The notes under the pieces are model-generated. The model was not told the DNA's origin, searched no databases, and saw nothing but the letters and a program-made list of their open reading frames with translations. A stretch of DNA of 64,000 bases, taken from assembly GCA_964478165.1 (NCBI GenBank), contig CAYZGU010000004.1, positions 1 through 64,000 on the forward strand, given 5' to 3'. Origin of the DNA: CAYZGU01 sp964478165 (GTDB lineage: Bacteria > Poribacteria > WGA-4E > JAJDTR01). The translations under genes were made by a program, and so were the position numbers. Shown piece by piece: positions 1-9,938 of the stretch (position 1 is its first letter; each line of letters begins with the position of its first letter).

Positions 1-433
1 AATGTGGTCAAAAGTTTCTGGATTGGGTGAGGTGAGTTTTGGCACACCAAACAGTGTTGTCACTACAGTGAAGGCAGATGTAGATGGACCCTATACGATA
101 CGTTTAACAGCAGTGGATGCTGCTGGGAATGAGAATAGTGATGAGGTAAGCTTCGTGTGGGATACTACTGTTCCAACAGTAGATGCGGGTGCCCTGCCTG
201 GCGTGAAGAATTCTATTTTCAAGCATCATGGTGAAGTTAAGGATGCCAATCCCTTATTGAGAGTAATGTGGTCAAAAGTTTCTGGATTGGGTGAGGTGAG
301 TTTTGGCCCACCAAACGCTGCTCACACTACAGTGAAGGCAGATGTAGATGGACCCTATACGATACGTTTAACAGCAGTGGATGCTGCTGGGAATGAGAAT
401 AGTGACGAGGTAAGCTTCGTGTGGGATACTACT
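1..433 (+). repeat. Tandem direct repeat, 264-bp period, inside the Ig-like gene
   Basis: Bases 1-169 recur at 265-433 with only about eight differences, most of them clustered around bases 45-60. The period of 264 bp equals 88 codons, so the frame is kept. The near identity at DNA level points to a recent duplication or gene conversion of one Ig-like unit. More copies may lie upstream of the window. Confidence 0.9.
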
Positions 434-2038
434 CCGCCGAGAATTGCGCATTCGCCGGTTAGATTGATGTCTTTGGACGAGAATGTTGGAATTGAGATGG
501 GGGCAACAGATAATTCCGCTGTTTCCGGGGAACTGTACTACCGTCCAGGCGGAAATCGGGAGTTTCGTGCTGTTTTGATGACGGAAATTGGAGATGTTTT
601 GGTGGCGGAGATTCCCACAACTGAGATTTCGTACGGATTTGCGTATTACCTTGAAGCTAGAGACGCCGCTGGAAATTCTAGCCAATTTCCTAAAGGTGCA
701 ATAGAGCGACCGCTGGGCGTAGCGGTGTCAGGTACATATACGCACCGTTTCGATTTCCTGTCCCAATCATGGAATCTATTTTCTGTTCCCCTGTCACTGA
801 TGCAAGCCGATCTTAAAGTGCTCTTGGATGACGTTAGTGGCCGGGACAACTGGGTAACCAATATCTGGAATGGTACTGAAAGTGTTCAAATGTCGGAGCC
901 GGTGACAGTTTTGGGTGCACCATTATGGTTAATTTCAAAATCGACCTTTAAACTTCAGGTAGATGGTGATACAGTGGATCCATCACAGCACAAAGCGCTT
1001 TCATTAAGTCGCGGCTGGAATTTGGTGGCTAATCCGTATCTGTTCCCCGTACCGTTTGGTAACATTTCAGTGTTGTCAGTAAATGAGGAATTGATTTCTC
1101 TCACCGATCCAAGAATGTCAGGCATCGTTCGTGCCAAGTTTTGGCGCTGGCAGGATACAACACCCAATGACGTAACCGATGGTCAATATGAAGTTATAAC
1201 AAATCCCTCGCAACATTGGGAACCGTGGTCTGGTTATTGGATGTTCGCCGTTCAAGCAACGGAATTACAGATTGCACCCTTTACTGAGTTTGCTTCGTCA
1301 GCTCCGACTATTTTCTCTACACCCGAGTTTGATTGGCTAGGAACCCTAGCAATTGGGAATACACGTGAGGTGGTAAGGGTGCAGATCGCGCTCGCGAACG
1401 GTTACCATCAAGACACGAATCTTCTTGATGTAGAACAGCCACCGCTCCCGACGGACGTGTCCCTTTCTCTGACCAAGAATCAGCTCCGTTTCCAGCGGTT
1501 GAGCTTGTCCAGTCAAGCAGACGAATTGTGTTGGAATGCAGACATGTACGCTTCGGATGGGGTCAAGATTACCCTATCGGATGCCCTTCCGGTGGGACAC
1601 CATCTTTACATGGAAGATGCGCTGACTGGATTGCGGAAAAAGCTAATTCCCAATGTTCCTGTGCCTGTATTGCGTGGAAAACACCATGTTCAGTTTCGTT
1701 TGACAAAACAAAAATTGGGGCCTGCTTTGGAAGGTGCCGTTCCTATTACCACATCGCTGCTTCCGAACTATCCTAATCCCTTTAATCCTGAAACGTGGAT
1801 TCCCTATCAGGTGGCGAGCGACGGAGATATAAAGATTTGGATCTGCGATGCTAACGGCATGTTAGTCCGCAGGATTGATTTGGGATACCAAGAAGCCGGA
1901 TATTATGTTGAAAAAGAGGACGCCGCATATTGGGATGGGAGATCCGAGATTGGAGAGCGTGTGTCAAGCGGACTGTATTTTTACTGCCTGAAATCTGATG
2001 AATTTTCAAGCGTTAGGCGCATGACCATCCTGAAATAG
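2..2038 (+). CDS. Secreted Ig-like repeat protein with C-terminal FlgD-like sorting domain (5' partial)
   Basis: This is the carboxy-terminal part of a large exported or surface protein. The first ATG matches an internal Met in the second repeat (VMWSKVSG), so the gene almost certainly starts upstream of the window. Visible parts are two near-identical 88-residue Ig-like units (TAVDAAGNENSDEVSFVWDTT), a bacterial Ig/cadherin-like module, a middle region with two blocks of the type SWNLFSVPL and GWNLVANPY, and a final domain of about 95 residues with NYPNPFNPETWIPYQ, AYWDG and GLYFYCLKS. That last domain resembles FlgD-Ig or type IX-like sorting domains and is a hallmark of poribacterial exported proteins. 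The exact role (adhesin, matrix protein) is not visible. The related tail at 34330-35868 suggests both use the same export or anchoring route. Confidence 0.85.
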   Translation: MWSKVSGLGEVSFGTPNSVVTTVKADVDGPYTIRLTAVDAAGNENSDEVSFVWDTTVPTVDAGALPGVKNSIFKHHGEVKDANPLLRVMWSKVSGLGEVSFGPPNAAHTTVKADVDGPYTIRLTAVDAAGNENSDEVSFVWDTTPPRIAHSPVRLMSLDENVGIEMGATDNSAVSGELYYRPGGNREFRAVLMTEIGDVLVAEIPTTEISYGFAYYLEARDAAGNSSQFPKGAIERPLGVAVSGTYTHRFDFLSQSWNLFSVPLSLMQADLKVLLDDVSGRDNWVTNIWNGTESVQMSEPVTVLGAPLWLISKSTFKLQVDGDTVDPSQHKALSLSRGWNLVANPYLFPVPFGNISVLSVNEELISLTDPRMSGIVRAKFWRWQDTTPNDVTDGQYEVITNPSQHWEPWSGYWMFAVQATELQIAPFTEFASSAPTIFSTPEFDWLGTLAIGNTREVVRVQIALANGYHQDTNLLDVEQPPLPTDVSLSLTKNQLRFQRLSLSSQADELCWNADMYASDGVKITLSDALPVGHHLYMEDALTGLRKKLIPNVPVPVLRGKHHVQFRLTKQKLGPALEGAVPITTSLLPNYPNPFNPETWIPYQVASDGDIKIWICDANGMLVRRIDLGYQEAGYYVEKEDAAYWDGRSEIGERVSSGLYFYCLKSDEFSSVRRMTILK

Positions 2039-2431
2039 CTTAAATGCGCGACATGGAGAAAGGGAACTGGTGGAAACTTCCCCGTTTCATTGGTTGGTGG
2101 CACCTTAGGGGGCTTTTGCTTTTATCGGTCAGTCATGTTTTGATAGCTAGCAATGGAGCTGCGAGAATTGGTGTGGAAGGTTACGTTTCAAACACAAGGA
2201 TACGAAGTTGTGAGACGTTGCAAGGGAGAGTTGTTTTAGCATGGGGACTTGTTAGAAGGGGGAAAGAATTTTCTTGTCTTCGATGAACTCTGCTGCTCAC
2301 TAATGGCGAGGATTAGACTTGAAGGGTTGGTTTGTAGCGAAAGACCGAGTTTGCTTCAGTTTGGTAGAATCGGTTAACCTAGGTTTAACGATTTTCGATA
2401 ACAATATTATGAACTTGGGAGGTAGGTAAAG
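2039..2431. other. Gap without a confident gene
   Basis: An 80-codon reading frame at 2044-2286 has a hydrophobic stretch (GLLLLSVSHVLIA) that could be a broken signal peptide. It has no ribosome binding site and no recognisable family, so it is not called as a gene. The last bases (GGGAGGTAGG) are the ribosome binding site of the caspase-like gene. Confidence 0.4.
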
Positions 2432-3883
2432 ATGTTCAAGGGACTTTGTGGGTTCATGAGCTTTTCTGTTTTCTTGTTTATGTGGACTTCAACAAGCAGC
2501 GCTCAGATCGCCAAACGCCTAGTGATCGAAGAGCTCGAATCGGAGCTAGAAGGTGAGATGCGACGAGGCGAACGATGGGGATTAATTATTGGCGTGAATG
2601 TGTACGAAGATCCGGAAGTTAACCCGCTTCGGTATGCCGTTGCTGATGCAAAGGCATTACATGCGGTCCTCGTGGATGAGGACAGAGGTCGATTCTCACC
2701 GGACAAGGTTAGGCTGCTTACCAGTGACGCAGAGGATAAGAAGCATCGACCGACGAAGGCAAATATTCTTCATGCGTTGAATGAGTGGCTAGCTCGCAAT
2801 GTCAAGAAGCAAGATACCGTTGTGATTTTCTTTAGTGGACATGGTTTTGTAGACGGAGAAAGAAAATACCTTTTGCCGGTTGACACTGACACCTCCTATG
2901 TTCCTGCATATGCTATCGATAACCGAGAGTTTATCGACGGCATTGATCGACTTGAAGCGGACAAAATCATCACGCTATTGGATAGTTGTCACAGCGGTGG
3001 TGTGTCACGAAGTGGAAAAAGCATTGGTGGGGTGTTAGGAGATGATTTTTATGCTCAATATGAGAGCGCGAAGGGAAGGGTCACGCTTGCATCTTGCAGC
3101 GGAAATGAACAATCCTTTGAATGGCCGGAAAAGGGACATGGGGTTTTTTCCTATTACTTGTTGGAAGGTTTAAAGGGGGCAGCCAATCATCAACGGGACC
3201 AGGCTATTACCTTCAATGAAGTTGCGGGTTACGTTTCAGAGAACGTGCAGATTTGGGCAGCAGAGAACAAGAATGGGCGACAGAATCCTTTAGTACAAAT
3301 GGAAAACGCGAGTGTCTTTAGTCAGATTGCACTGACATTCGACCTAGCTTCAGGTTTTGAGCTCCTTAGTACCCAGTGGAAAGAGAAATGCTATGGTTAC
3401 ATCGGCAGCGGGCCCGGCCAACTTTCAGGTGCGGAGATTACTGAACTCGAGAGGGTTTTGGATAAGATAAGTTCGAAGCTTAAGCAGGACATTCAACCAT
3501 CGAGAGATGAAGAGAATGCCTTAGTTGTTATTTTGAACGTTATAAAGGGAGAGATGTCTATTAGGTTATACAAAAGTGTGGGTAGAAGGTCAATCCAAGA
3601 TGCGCTTCGTGAAGACGGTTACGCAACACATCACGACCGCTTCGATGGGGAAGGTGAATCTCTGTCTGAACGTCAATCAGGAACAGGAATACTCCTTGTG
3701 GGTACGAAGCCAATAGGAACGGAGATTCATATTGACGGGAAACTAATCGGCTATGCGCCCAAGGTGGTAAACGACTTGTCGGCGGGCGAACACAAAGTGC
3801 GTTTGGTCTTAGATGGCGATGTCTATGAAGTCGCGGTAACTATAAAGCCCGATTTTAGGACGAAGCTCAATCACACATGGTAA
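2432..3883 (+). CDS. Secreted caspase-like peptidase (C14) with C-terminal PEGA domain
   Basis: A 483-residue protein with a signal peptide (about residues 1-25, hydrophobic core SFSVFLFMW, then SSAQ). A caspase/metacaspase p20-like domain follows: RWGLIIGVNVYED, the His motif FFSGHG with His at residue 137, and the Cys motif LDSCHSGG with Cys at residue 186. Both members of the His-Cys dyad are present, so activity is plausible. The last 75 residues (GTKPIGTEIHIDG, GEHKVRLVLDG) match a PEGA domain, a small beta module common in surface proteins. A strong GGGAGGT site sits ahead of the ATG. The next gene starts 8 bases after the stop and encodes a membrane-anchored protein, so the two are likely one transcription unit. 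The substrate is unknown. Confidence 0.88.
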   Translation: MFKGLCGFMSFSVFLFMWTSTSSAQIAKRLVIEELESELEGEMRRGERWGLIIGVNVYEDPEVNPLRYAVADAKALHAVLVDEDRGRFSPDKVRLLTSDAEDKKHRPTKANILHALNEWLARNVKKQDTVVIFFSGHGFVDGERKYLLPVDTDTSYVPAYAIDNREFIDGIDRLEADKIITLLDSCHSGGVSRSGKSIGGVLGDDFYAQYESAKGRVTLASCSGNEQSFEWPEKGHGVFSYYLLEGLKGAANHQRDQAITFNEVAGYVSENVQIWAAENKNGRQNPLVQMENASVFSQIALTFDLASGFELLSTQWKEKCYGYIGSGPGQLSGAEITELERVLDKISSKLKQDIQPSRDEENALVVILNVIKGEMSIRLYKSVGRRSIQDALREDGYATHHDRFDGEGESLSERQSGTGILLVGTKPIGTEIHIDGKLIGYAPKVVNDLSAGEHKVRLVLDGDVYEVAVTIKPDFRTKLNHTW

Positions 3884-3890
3884 ATCTCGA

Positions 3891-4772
3891 GTGATGCTAA
3901 TGAACATGCGGTTATCAAATATGAAGTTTTGGACCTGGATATTGGTGTGGACTATGGTTGCAACACCCCTTACACCTTACGCGCAACCAAGGTCTGAGGA
4001 GCTACCCGATGTAGAACGTAAATCAGGCCAGCCTACTTTGTTAGAGGATGCCATACGGCTTTTTGAAGACTTGGAATGGCAGGCCTCGGTCGAAACATTT
4101 AATGCAGTGCTTGATACTGGTTCGAATGTCGCAGATAATGTTCATGCCTATTGGTATCTTATGTTGCTTTCTCACGCATTTGGAAATCGACAGGAAACTG
4201 AAGAGTTTTTGTTCCAGGCATTTCGATTAAAACCCGATTTGGAGCCGCTTGAACCACTGCGCGACCCAATACTCAAGGAGATTTTCAATGGGATTTCGAC
4301 ACGGGTTGACAGAACAGCGCCGAAAGTATCGATATTACCTATCGACGTTACGGTTGTTAATGAGGAAATTTTGGTTGTCATAGAGATCTTAGATGATTCG
4401 CCTCTTGTTGAAGTTAAGTTAATTCATGAGTTGTCAGTAGCCGGAGAGACAGGTCTTGTAAAGATGAAAGCCGCGAAAGCGAACCGCTGGTCAGCAGAAA
4501 TTCCTGCGTCGGCAACAACTAGGCCAGGAGAATTTCAGTTTGAAGTCATTGTGCAAGATGACTGGCAAAACACCACGATCGAAAATGGCAAGTTTGCTAT
4601 TTCGAGTGGCAGCACTGGAAGTCGTATGGTCTATCTGGTTCGGGGTGCTGTTGTGGCATTCGGAGGCGGGATTGCGGCATTGCTACTCGGGCAATTTGGA
4701 AAAGATGATTCCTCGTCAAGAGATACCTGGCCGAAGAGTAAACCGCCTGGGCATCCTCAAACGGTTGAGTGA
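3891..4772 (+). CDS. Exported protein with TPR-like region, Ig-like region and C-terminal membrane anchor
   Basis: Not assigned to a named family. The amino end has several closely spaced starts (GTG 3891, ATG 3894, 3903, 3909, 3921) followed by a hydrophobic stretch ending TPYAQ, a likely signal peptide. Residues about 50-130 look like a TPR-type helical region (AIRLFEDLEWQASVETFNAV, AYWYLMLLSHAFGN), followed by a beta-rich Ig-like segment (VSILPIDVTVVNEEILVVIE to FQFEVIVQDDWQNTTIENG). A membrane helix near residues 250-270 (AVVAFGGGIAALLLGQF) leaves a short charged tail. Its position directly behind the caspase-like gene suggests a partner or anchor for that protease. This is inference. Confidence 0.72.
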   Translation: MMLMNMRLSNMKFWTWILVWTMVATPLTPYAQPRSEELPDVERKSGQPTLLEDAIRLFEDLEWQASVETFNAVLDTGSNVADNVHAYWYLMLLSHAFGNRQETEEFLFQAFRLKPDLEPLEPLRDPILKEIFNGISTRVDRTAPKVSILPIDVTVVNEEILVVIEILDDSPLVEVKLIHELSVAGETGLVKMKAAKANRWSAEIPASATTRPGEFQFEVIVQDDWQNTTIENGKFAISSGSTGSRMVYLVRGAVVAFGGGIAALLLGQFGKDDSSSRDTWPKSKPPGHPQTVE

Positions 4773-4903
4773 AACACAAACGTGTACTAGATGGTTTGAC
4801 AGCCTCCAATGTCCCACCTTGCGAATTGTCTTCAACATCTCCCCTAGAACTCTTACATCTAAGCAATGGTAACTCATGTTATATGAGGGAGAGGAGTCTT
4901 CCC

Positions 4904-4953
4904 TTGCATGGCATGTAATCGCATGTTATACTGTCGATTCATAGGTAATCGAC
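4904..4953 (+). promoter_or_regulatory. Sigma-70-type promoter with adjacent inverted repeat
   Basis: TTGCAT (4904-4909) and TATACT (4927-4932) are separated by 17 bases, close to the sigma-70 consensus. Right after the -10 box lies a 7-bp inverted repeat, GTCGATT (4933-4939) and AATCGAC (4947-4953), with a 7-base loop. It could be an operator or a leader hairpin. The ABC ATPase gene starts at 4974. Confidence 0.55.
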
Positions 4954-4973
4954 CTTTCTGCTGAGAAATCTCT

Positions 4974-7013
4974 GTGAATGATCCACTACTGCGCGTTAAG
5001 GATTTGAAAACACACTTTCGTAATGTCGATGGGATTGCTCGTGCCGTAGATGGTGTGTCCTTCGACATTCAGAAAAACGAGGTGTTTGCGCTCGTTGGGG
5101 AATCCGGCTGCGGCAAAACTGCCGCAGCGCTTTCAATTATTCAGCTTGTTCCGCAACCGGCAGGTTTTATCGTGGGGGGTGAGATCTATTTCGGCGATCA
5201 GGAGATAACTGGTCTTCCTGAGGCAAGCAAACGGAAGATTCGAGGGAATGAGATTGCGATGGTTTTTCAGGAACCGATGACGAGCCTCAATCCGGTGTTC
5301 ACTATTGGAAACCAAATCTCAGAAGTCTTCAAGCAGCACCAGGGCATACGTGGTCAAGCTGGCAGGCATGCCGCCATCGAGATGCTGAATCTTGTTGGCA
5401 TTCCCGATGCCCCGCAGCGTTTTGATGAGTATCCACATCAGCTTTCGGGCGGTATGAAACAGCGTGTTATGATAGCCATGGCCCTTTCTTGTCGTCCTAG
5501 TCTTCTCATTGCTGACGAACCAACGACCGCGCTCGATGTTACTGTTCAGGCACAGATTCTTGAGTTGATTAAGAGGCTTCAGCGGGAATTGGATATGGCA
5601 GTTTTGCTTATTACACATGATCTCGGAGTTGTAGCTAATATTGCGGATCGAGTAGGTCTGATGTATGCAGGAAAAATTGTTGAGATGAGCGACTGGGAAA
5701 CGCTGTACAGCGATCCGCGCCATCCATACACCATCAAGCTCCTTGAATCCCTACCCTCACGTCAGAAACGCGGTGCACCGCTGCAGACAATCGCCGGGCT
5801 CGTGCCCAAAGCAACAAACTATGCTGATGTGTGTCGATTTGTAGATCGCTGTTCCCAGGTTATGGCGGGTTGTGATTCGATTATACCGCCGGATTTTGAG
5901 ATTGAGCACAGCCATCAGGTTGCCTGTCATTTGTTCAACCCTGATCCCCCGTTTAATTCTTCGGCTGTTAAAATCGAAGCCTTTCAGCAACGGAAGGACA
6001 GTCTATTTTCGAATCTATTTTCCGGGGCTCGCTGTTCAGATTCTTTACCACTTGTCCAGGTGAAAGATCTAAGGGTGTACTTTCCAATTCTCAACGGTAT
6101 GCTCAAGCGCAAAGTCGGTTATGTTCATGCAGTTGATGACGTCGCATTCACAGTTGAGAGGGGTAAAACATTGGCGCTTGTCGGTGAGTCCGGGTGTGGA
6201 AAGACGACACTAGGCAAGGCCATCTTGCGGCTTGGCGTACCCGTTACTGGAAAGGTCGTTTACGAGGATGTTAATCTCGTCGATCTGAAGAGAACGGCGC
6301 TACAGCCCTATCGAAAGCGCCTTCAGATTATGTTTCAAGACCCCCACTCCTCATTGAATCCACGCATGATGGTCGGAGACATCATTCAGGAAGGAATGCA
6401 GGTACACGGCATTGGGGTGAATGCCAGAGAGCGCAAGCATCGAGTAAATTCGCTGATGCAGCAGGTTGGCCTTTCACCCGATATGGCGGATCGCTATCCA
6501 CATGAATTTTCGGGCGGTCAGCGCCAACGCATTGGGATTGCGCGATGCCTGGCTGTTGAGCCGGAGTTCATCATTTGTGATGAGGTAACAAGTGCACTTG
6601 ATGTGTCTGTGCAAGCCCAGATTCTAAATCTGCTCAAAGAACTACAGGTTAAGTTTAATCTCAGCTACCTATTCATTACTCACGATCTGTCTGTAGTCGA
6701 ATACCTTGCTGATGAGCTAGCAGTGATGTATCTCGGTCGGATTGTTGAGCGTGGTACGATGGAAGAGATATTTGAGAACCCGAAGCATCCATATACCCGG
6801 CGACTTTTGTCAGCTGTACCGAAGATAGATCCAGAAACTGTAGTTCAGAAGATTCGTCTAGATGGAGATGTGCCCTCTCCGGTCAATCCACCAAGGGGGT
6901 GTCATTTTCATCCTCGCTGTTCTGAGGCTATGTCGCATTGTCATGAGGCTTATCCACCGGAGGTTACCTTCACAAAGACGCACGCGTGTCGTTGTTACTT
7001 GTATGATGTGTAA
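4974..7013 (+). CDS. Fused double ABC ATPase of a dipeptide/oligopeptide transporter (DppD-DppF type)
   Basis: A 679-residue cytoplasmic protein with two complete ABC nucleotide-binding domains that energise peptide or nickel uptake. Half 1 has Walker [11 protein letters not shown], signature LSGGMKQRV and Walker B LLIADEPT. Half 2 has [26 protein letters not shown] and FIICDEVT. Each half ends in an oligopeptide-type C-terminal domain with conserved cysteines ([14 protein letters not shown] and [15 protein letters not shown]). In most bacteria these are two genes, dppD and dppF; single-chain forms such as YejF exist. It begins with GTG and lacks a strong ribosome binding site. No permease or binding-protein gene lies nearby, so the rest of the transporter must be encoded elsewhere. 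Confidence 0.93.
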   Translation: MNDPLLRVKDLKTHFRNVDGIARAVDGVSFDIQKNEVFALVGESGCGKTAAALSIIQLVPQPAGFIVGGEIYFGDQEITGLPEASKRKIRGNEIAMVFQEPMTSLNPVFTIGNQISEVFKQHQGIRGQAGRHAAIEMLNLVGIPDAPQRFDEYPHQLSGGMKQRVMIAMALSCRPSLLIADEPTTALDVTVQAQILELIKRLQRELDMAVLLITHDLGVVANIADRVGLMYAGKIVEMSDWETLYSDPRHPYTIKLLESLPSRQKRGAPLQTIAGLVPKATNYADVCRFVDRCSQVMAGCDSIIPPDFEIEHSHQVACHLFNPDPPFNSSAVKIEAFQQRKDSLFSNLFSGARCSDSLPLVQVKDLRVYFPILNGMLKRKVGYVHAVDDVAFTVERGKTLALVGESGCGKTTLGKAILRLGVPVTGKVVYEDVNLVDLKRTALQPYRKRLQIMFQDPHSSLNPRMMVGDIIQEGMQVHGIGVNARERKHRVNSLMQQVGLSPDMADRYPHEFSGGQRQRIGIARCLAVEPEFIICDEVTSALDVSVQAQILNLLKELQVKFNLSYLFITHDLSVVEYLADELAVMYLGRIVERGTMEEIFENPKHPYTRRLLSAVPKIDPETVVQKIRLDGDVPSPVNPPRGCHFHPRCSEAMSHCHEAYPPEVTFTKTHACRCYLYDV

Positions 7014-7066
7014 TCGGAAGCTTTAATGTACGTATTTTCCTGTAATCCCTTCGACGTGAGTAGACA

Positions 7067-9007
7067 ATGTCAATAAAAATTCTATCGCCCGATGTTTCGA
7101 ACAAGATCGCTGCTGGCGAGGTGGTCGAGCGTCCTGCTTCCGTTGTGAAAGAGTTGATTGAAAACGCTGTGGACGCTGAGAGCACGAATGTTCACGTGGA
7201 AGTTCGTGCTGGTGGAAAGAGGTTGTTGACTGTTTCTGATAACGGCACGGGCATGGACCGTGAGGATGCTCAAATTGCTTTGGAGCGTCATGCAACAAGC
7301 AAAGTGCGTTGTATTGAGGATCTGCAAAAGATCCAGACATTTGGTTTTCGCGGTGAGGCGTTACCGAGTATTGCCTCCGTGTCACATCTGGAACTTTTAA
7401 CTCGCACAACAGAGGGCCTCGCAGGCACGAAAATTACTGTTGAAGGCGGTGTTGTGCAATCTGTTCAAGAGAGTGGCTGCTCCCCAGGTACTCATGTTAC
7501 AGTGAATAACCTGTTCTACAATGTTCCCGCTCGTCTGAAATTCCTGAAGACCGAAACGACCGAATTAAACCACATTACGAACCAAGTAATGTGGACGGCG
7601 CTTGCCTATCCGAAGGTTCAATTTTCCCTTTCTCACAACAGCCGTTCATTGATAGATGTGCGTAAGTGTGATTCTCATATCGAACGCATTCGCCTCTTGT
7701 ATGGTAAGGAGTTTGCGGAGAATCTAATCGAGTTTGAGGCTAATCTGATGAATCTCCACCTACACTGCTTCATCGGTAAGCCGGAATTTACGAAGTCGAA
7801 TCGTAATTGTCAGCTTTTCTTCCTGAATCGGCGCCCGATTAGAAGCAAGATACTCGGGGCCGCTTTGGGCGAAGTCATGCGTTCGATGGTTTCGAGAGGT
7901 CGATACGCCGTCGCGTTCTTATTTCTTAGGATGGGTACGGAGGAGGTTGACGTCAACGTGCATCCTGCGAAAATTGAGGTGCGTTTTCGAGATGAAAGAG
8001 CGCTATATGGGAGTATCGTTCGATTGCTTCACAGCGGTATCTACAAACACAAATATATTCCAAGAATAGACACCGAGGCAGCGGCTTCCGACGGGACGAG
8101 CACCAGAGATATTGAGAAAACCTCACAAAACCTGATTCATTCGAGCGATCATCGAGTACCACTGCAGCCGGAGCGCTCCCCTCCTTTTGGACCGAGTAGC
8201 CAATCTAGAGGCGCCGTGACGGGTGGAAATTTCAAAAGCCCTGCTGAGCAGTTAGAACTTGGAGCGATAGAATCACACAATGATTTTTCAGAGGCGGACA
8301 AGAAGAGAGTAGTTTTAGATGATGGTTCGGCGGACCAAGAGCATGTAGCTGATCCCGGCGTTATACCTTCCATTCAGCCACCTCGACGAGAGATTCCTAC
8401 GGGAACAGATCTTCAGTTATTCGATTTTTCAGAAATCGAATTGAAGACCAATCTTTTCAATACATACATTGTCGCCGAAGGAAAGGACCGGGTGTTCATC
8501 ATCGATCAGCACGTGGCGGCGGAGCGGGTACTCTACGAGCGTTTTGTCGAGCAAGTGAAGGTCCGTGGAATCGAAGTGCAAGGGCTACTACTTCCTGTAA
8601 CCCTGGAGGCTACGTCGCAACAATTAAATGTCTTCAACGCTCACGAGAATCTCTTCGAGACTTTGGGGTTTGATATAGAACGTTTCGGCGGTAGTACTAT
8701 TCTTATTCGTTCTATTCCTGCAGTTCTTCCAATGCGACTCGTTGCGCAGACGGTGAGCGATCTTCTGGACAAGTTCGAAACCGACGTCACATCAGATGTC
8801 GGGATTCTCGACATTCAGGATCAAGCGTTAATCACTCTTGCCTGCAAGTCTGCTGTCAAGGCTGGCGATGCATTGACAATGAAGGAGATGGTAGCCCTAA
8901 TCAAGGATCTCTCACAGGCAAAGTTACCGTTTAATTGTCCGCACTCCCGTCCAATTACGGTGGAGATGAGTCAGAGTGAGTTAGAGCGGCGATTTCATCG
9001 ACGATGA
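7067..9007 (+). CDS. mutL: DNA mismatch repair endonuclease MutL
   Basis: A 646-residue MutL. It couples mismatch recognition by MutS to strand incision. The amino-terminal GHKL ATPase is clear: IAAGEVVERPASVVKELIENAVDA, the DNGTGM motif, and the TFGFRGEALPSIASVS lid. A variable linker covers about residues 340-440. The carboxy-terminal dimerisation domain has the endonuclease metal site in the form DQHVAAERVLYE, plus ACKSAVKAG and CPHSRP, so this is the nicking type found in bacteria without MutH. It lies 53 bp after the ABC gene on the same strand. No mutS is visible in the window. Confidence 0.97.
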   Translation: MSIKILSPDVSNKIAAGEVVERPASVVKELIENAVDAESTNVHVEVRAGGKRLLTVSDNGTGMDREDAQIALERHATSKVRCIEDLQKIQTFGFRGEALPSIASVSHLELLTRTTEGLAGTKITVEGGVVQSVQESGCSPGTHVTVNNLFYNVPARLKFLKTETTELNHITNQVMWTALAYPKVQFSLSHNSRSLIDVRKCDSHIERIRLLYGKEFAENLIEFEANLMNLHLHCFIGKPEFTKSNRNCQLFFLNRRPIRSKILGAALGEVMRSMVSRGRYAVAFLFLRMGTEEVDVNVHPAKIEVRFRDERALYGSIVRLLHSGIYKHKYIPRIDTEAAASDGTSTRDIEKTSQNLIHSSDHRVPLQPERSPPFGPSSQSRGAVTGGNFKSPAEQLELGAIESHNDFSEADKKRVVLDDGSADQEHVADPGVIPSIQPPRREIPTGTDLQLFDFSEIELKTNLFNTYIVAEGKDRVFIIDQHVAAERVLYERFVEQVKVRGIEVQGLLLPVTLEATSQQLNVFNAHENLFETLGFDIERFGGSTILIRSIPAVLPMRLVAQTVSDLLDKFETDVTSDVGILDIQDQALITLACKSAVKAGDALTMKEMVALIKDLSQAKLPFNCPHSRPITVEMSQSELERRFHRR

Positions 9008-9058
9008 AGTGAAGAGGGAGAATGCGTGCTAAAAACAAACACTGTAAAGTGAGAGATT

Positions 9059-9895
9059 ATGCTAAAATTCGGTGTTAACTTGCTTTTGTGGGCGGCCAAG
9101 TTTGATCGGGAAACAATGGTTCTCATTCCAAAAGTCGCTGAGATGGTGTTGAGATTCCGAATTTCGATCCGGAAAGTGTTGATATCTTGTATACTAAAGC
9201 GCCATTGCGAGACACGGGCTTACATCCAATAGGCTGTGTTATCATGAGACATAATCGCAACCCCATTCACGAGAATCTGGATATTCGTGACATTGGCAAC
9301 AATTACCTAAAACAGTCGGTGGAAGTTCTTGCTGAGTTGGGTGGGGATACACGTGTTTGTCCCGTATATAGTGCCGTTGGTGCATTGGTCGGACGTGGGG
9401 CAGGAATCAACATGAATGGGATTGGTGTATAGAAAATCTCCGATATGTAGCATGATTTTCCGGAAAACACGGGATTACCTTGACCGCTGAGACTCTAAAC
9501 TATTTCGAAACGTATTTTGTCAACTTTGGTGCCTATGCGGTGAAGCTAGCAGAGGCCATCGACAGTCCGTATTTCAAAGTTCACCTGGATACGTTCCACA
9601 TGAATATTGAGGAGAGAAAAGTCACAGACAGGCAATCTTGGACACAGGAGAATTCTTACACCACGTTCACGCGTGCGAGAACGATCGAGGCATACCTGGG
9701 ATAGGATTGGTTGATTGGGAAGTATTTGGTGCGCTTGCGAGAATCGAATACAATCTCTGGTTGGTGCTCGAGTCTTTCACACCTGCTGTTACGGAAATCG
9801 CAACGGCGGCCGCAATCTGGTGGGACATGGCTCCGAGTACTGAGGGGTTGGCTTTTCTTAAAAAGATGCCAGGTCGGCATTTGCGAAATGCCTGA
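9059..9895 (+). pseudogene. Decayed sugar epimerase/isomerase (xylose-isomerase-like TIM barrel)
   Basis: Successive pieces in different frames read as one ancestral protein of about 280 residues. From ATG 9059: MLKFGVNLLLWAAKFDRETM. After a frame change near 9147: VEIPNFDPESVDILYTKAPL and HPIGCVIM to GGDTRVCPVYSAVGALVGRG, ending in a stop at 9430-9432. Further on: ITLTAETLNYFETYFVNFGAYAVKLAEAID and SPYFKVHLDTFHMNIEE. After another shift near 9640: TGEFLHHVHACENDRGIPG to FTPAVTEIATAA and MPGRH. The order and motifs are those of the tagatose/psicose 3-epimerase-type sugar phosphate isomerase family. At least three disruptions make it non-functional. Confidence 0.85.
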
Positions 9896-9938
9896 GAATT
9901 ATTTACATAGAAATGGAATCTGTTAGCTAACTCGAGTT

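Noticed and set aside
2044..2286. 80-codon frame with a hydrophobic stretch after the Ig-like gene
   Set aside because: No ribosome binding site, no family likeness, and it ends abruptly. It may be a chance frame or a broken signal peptide.
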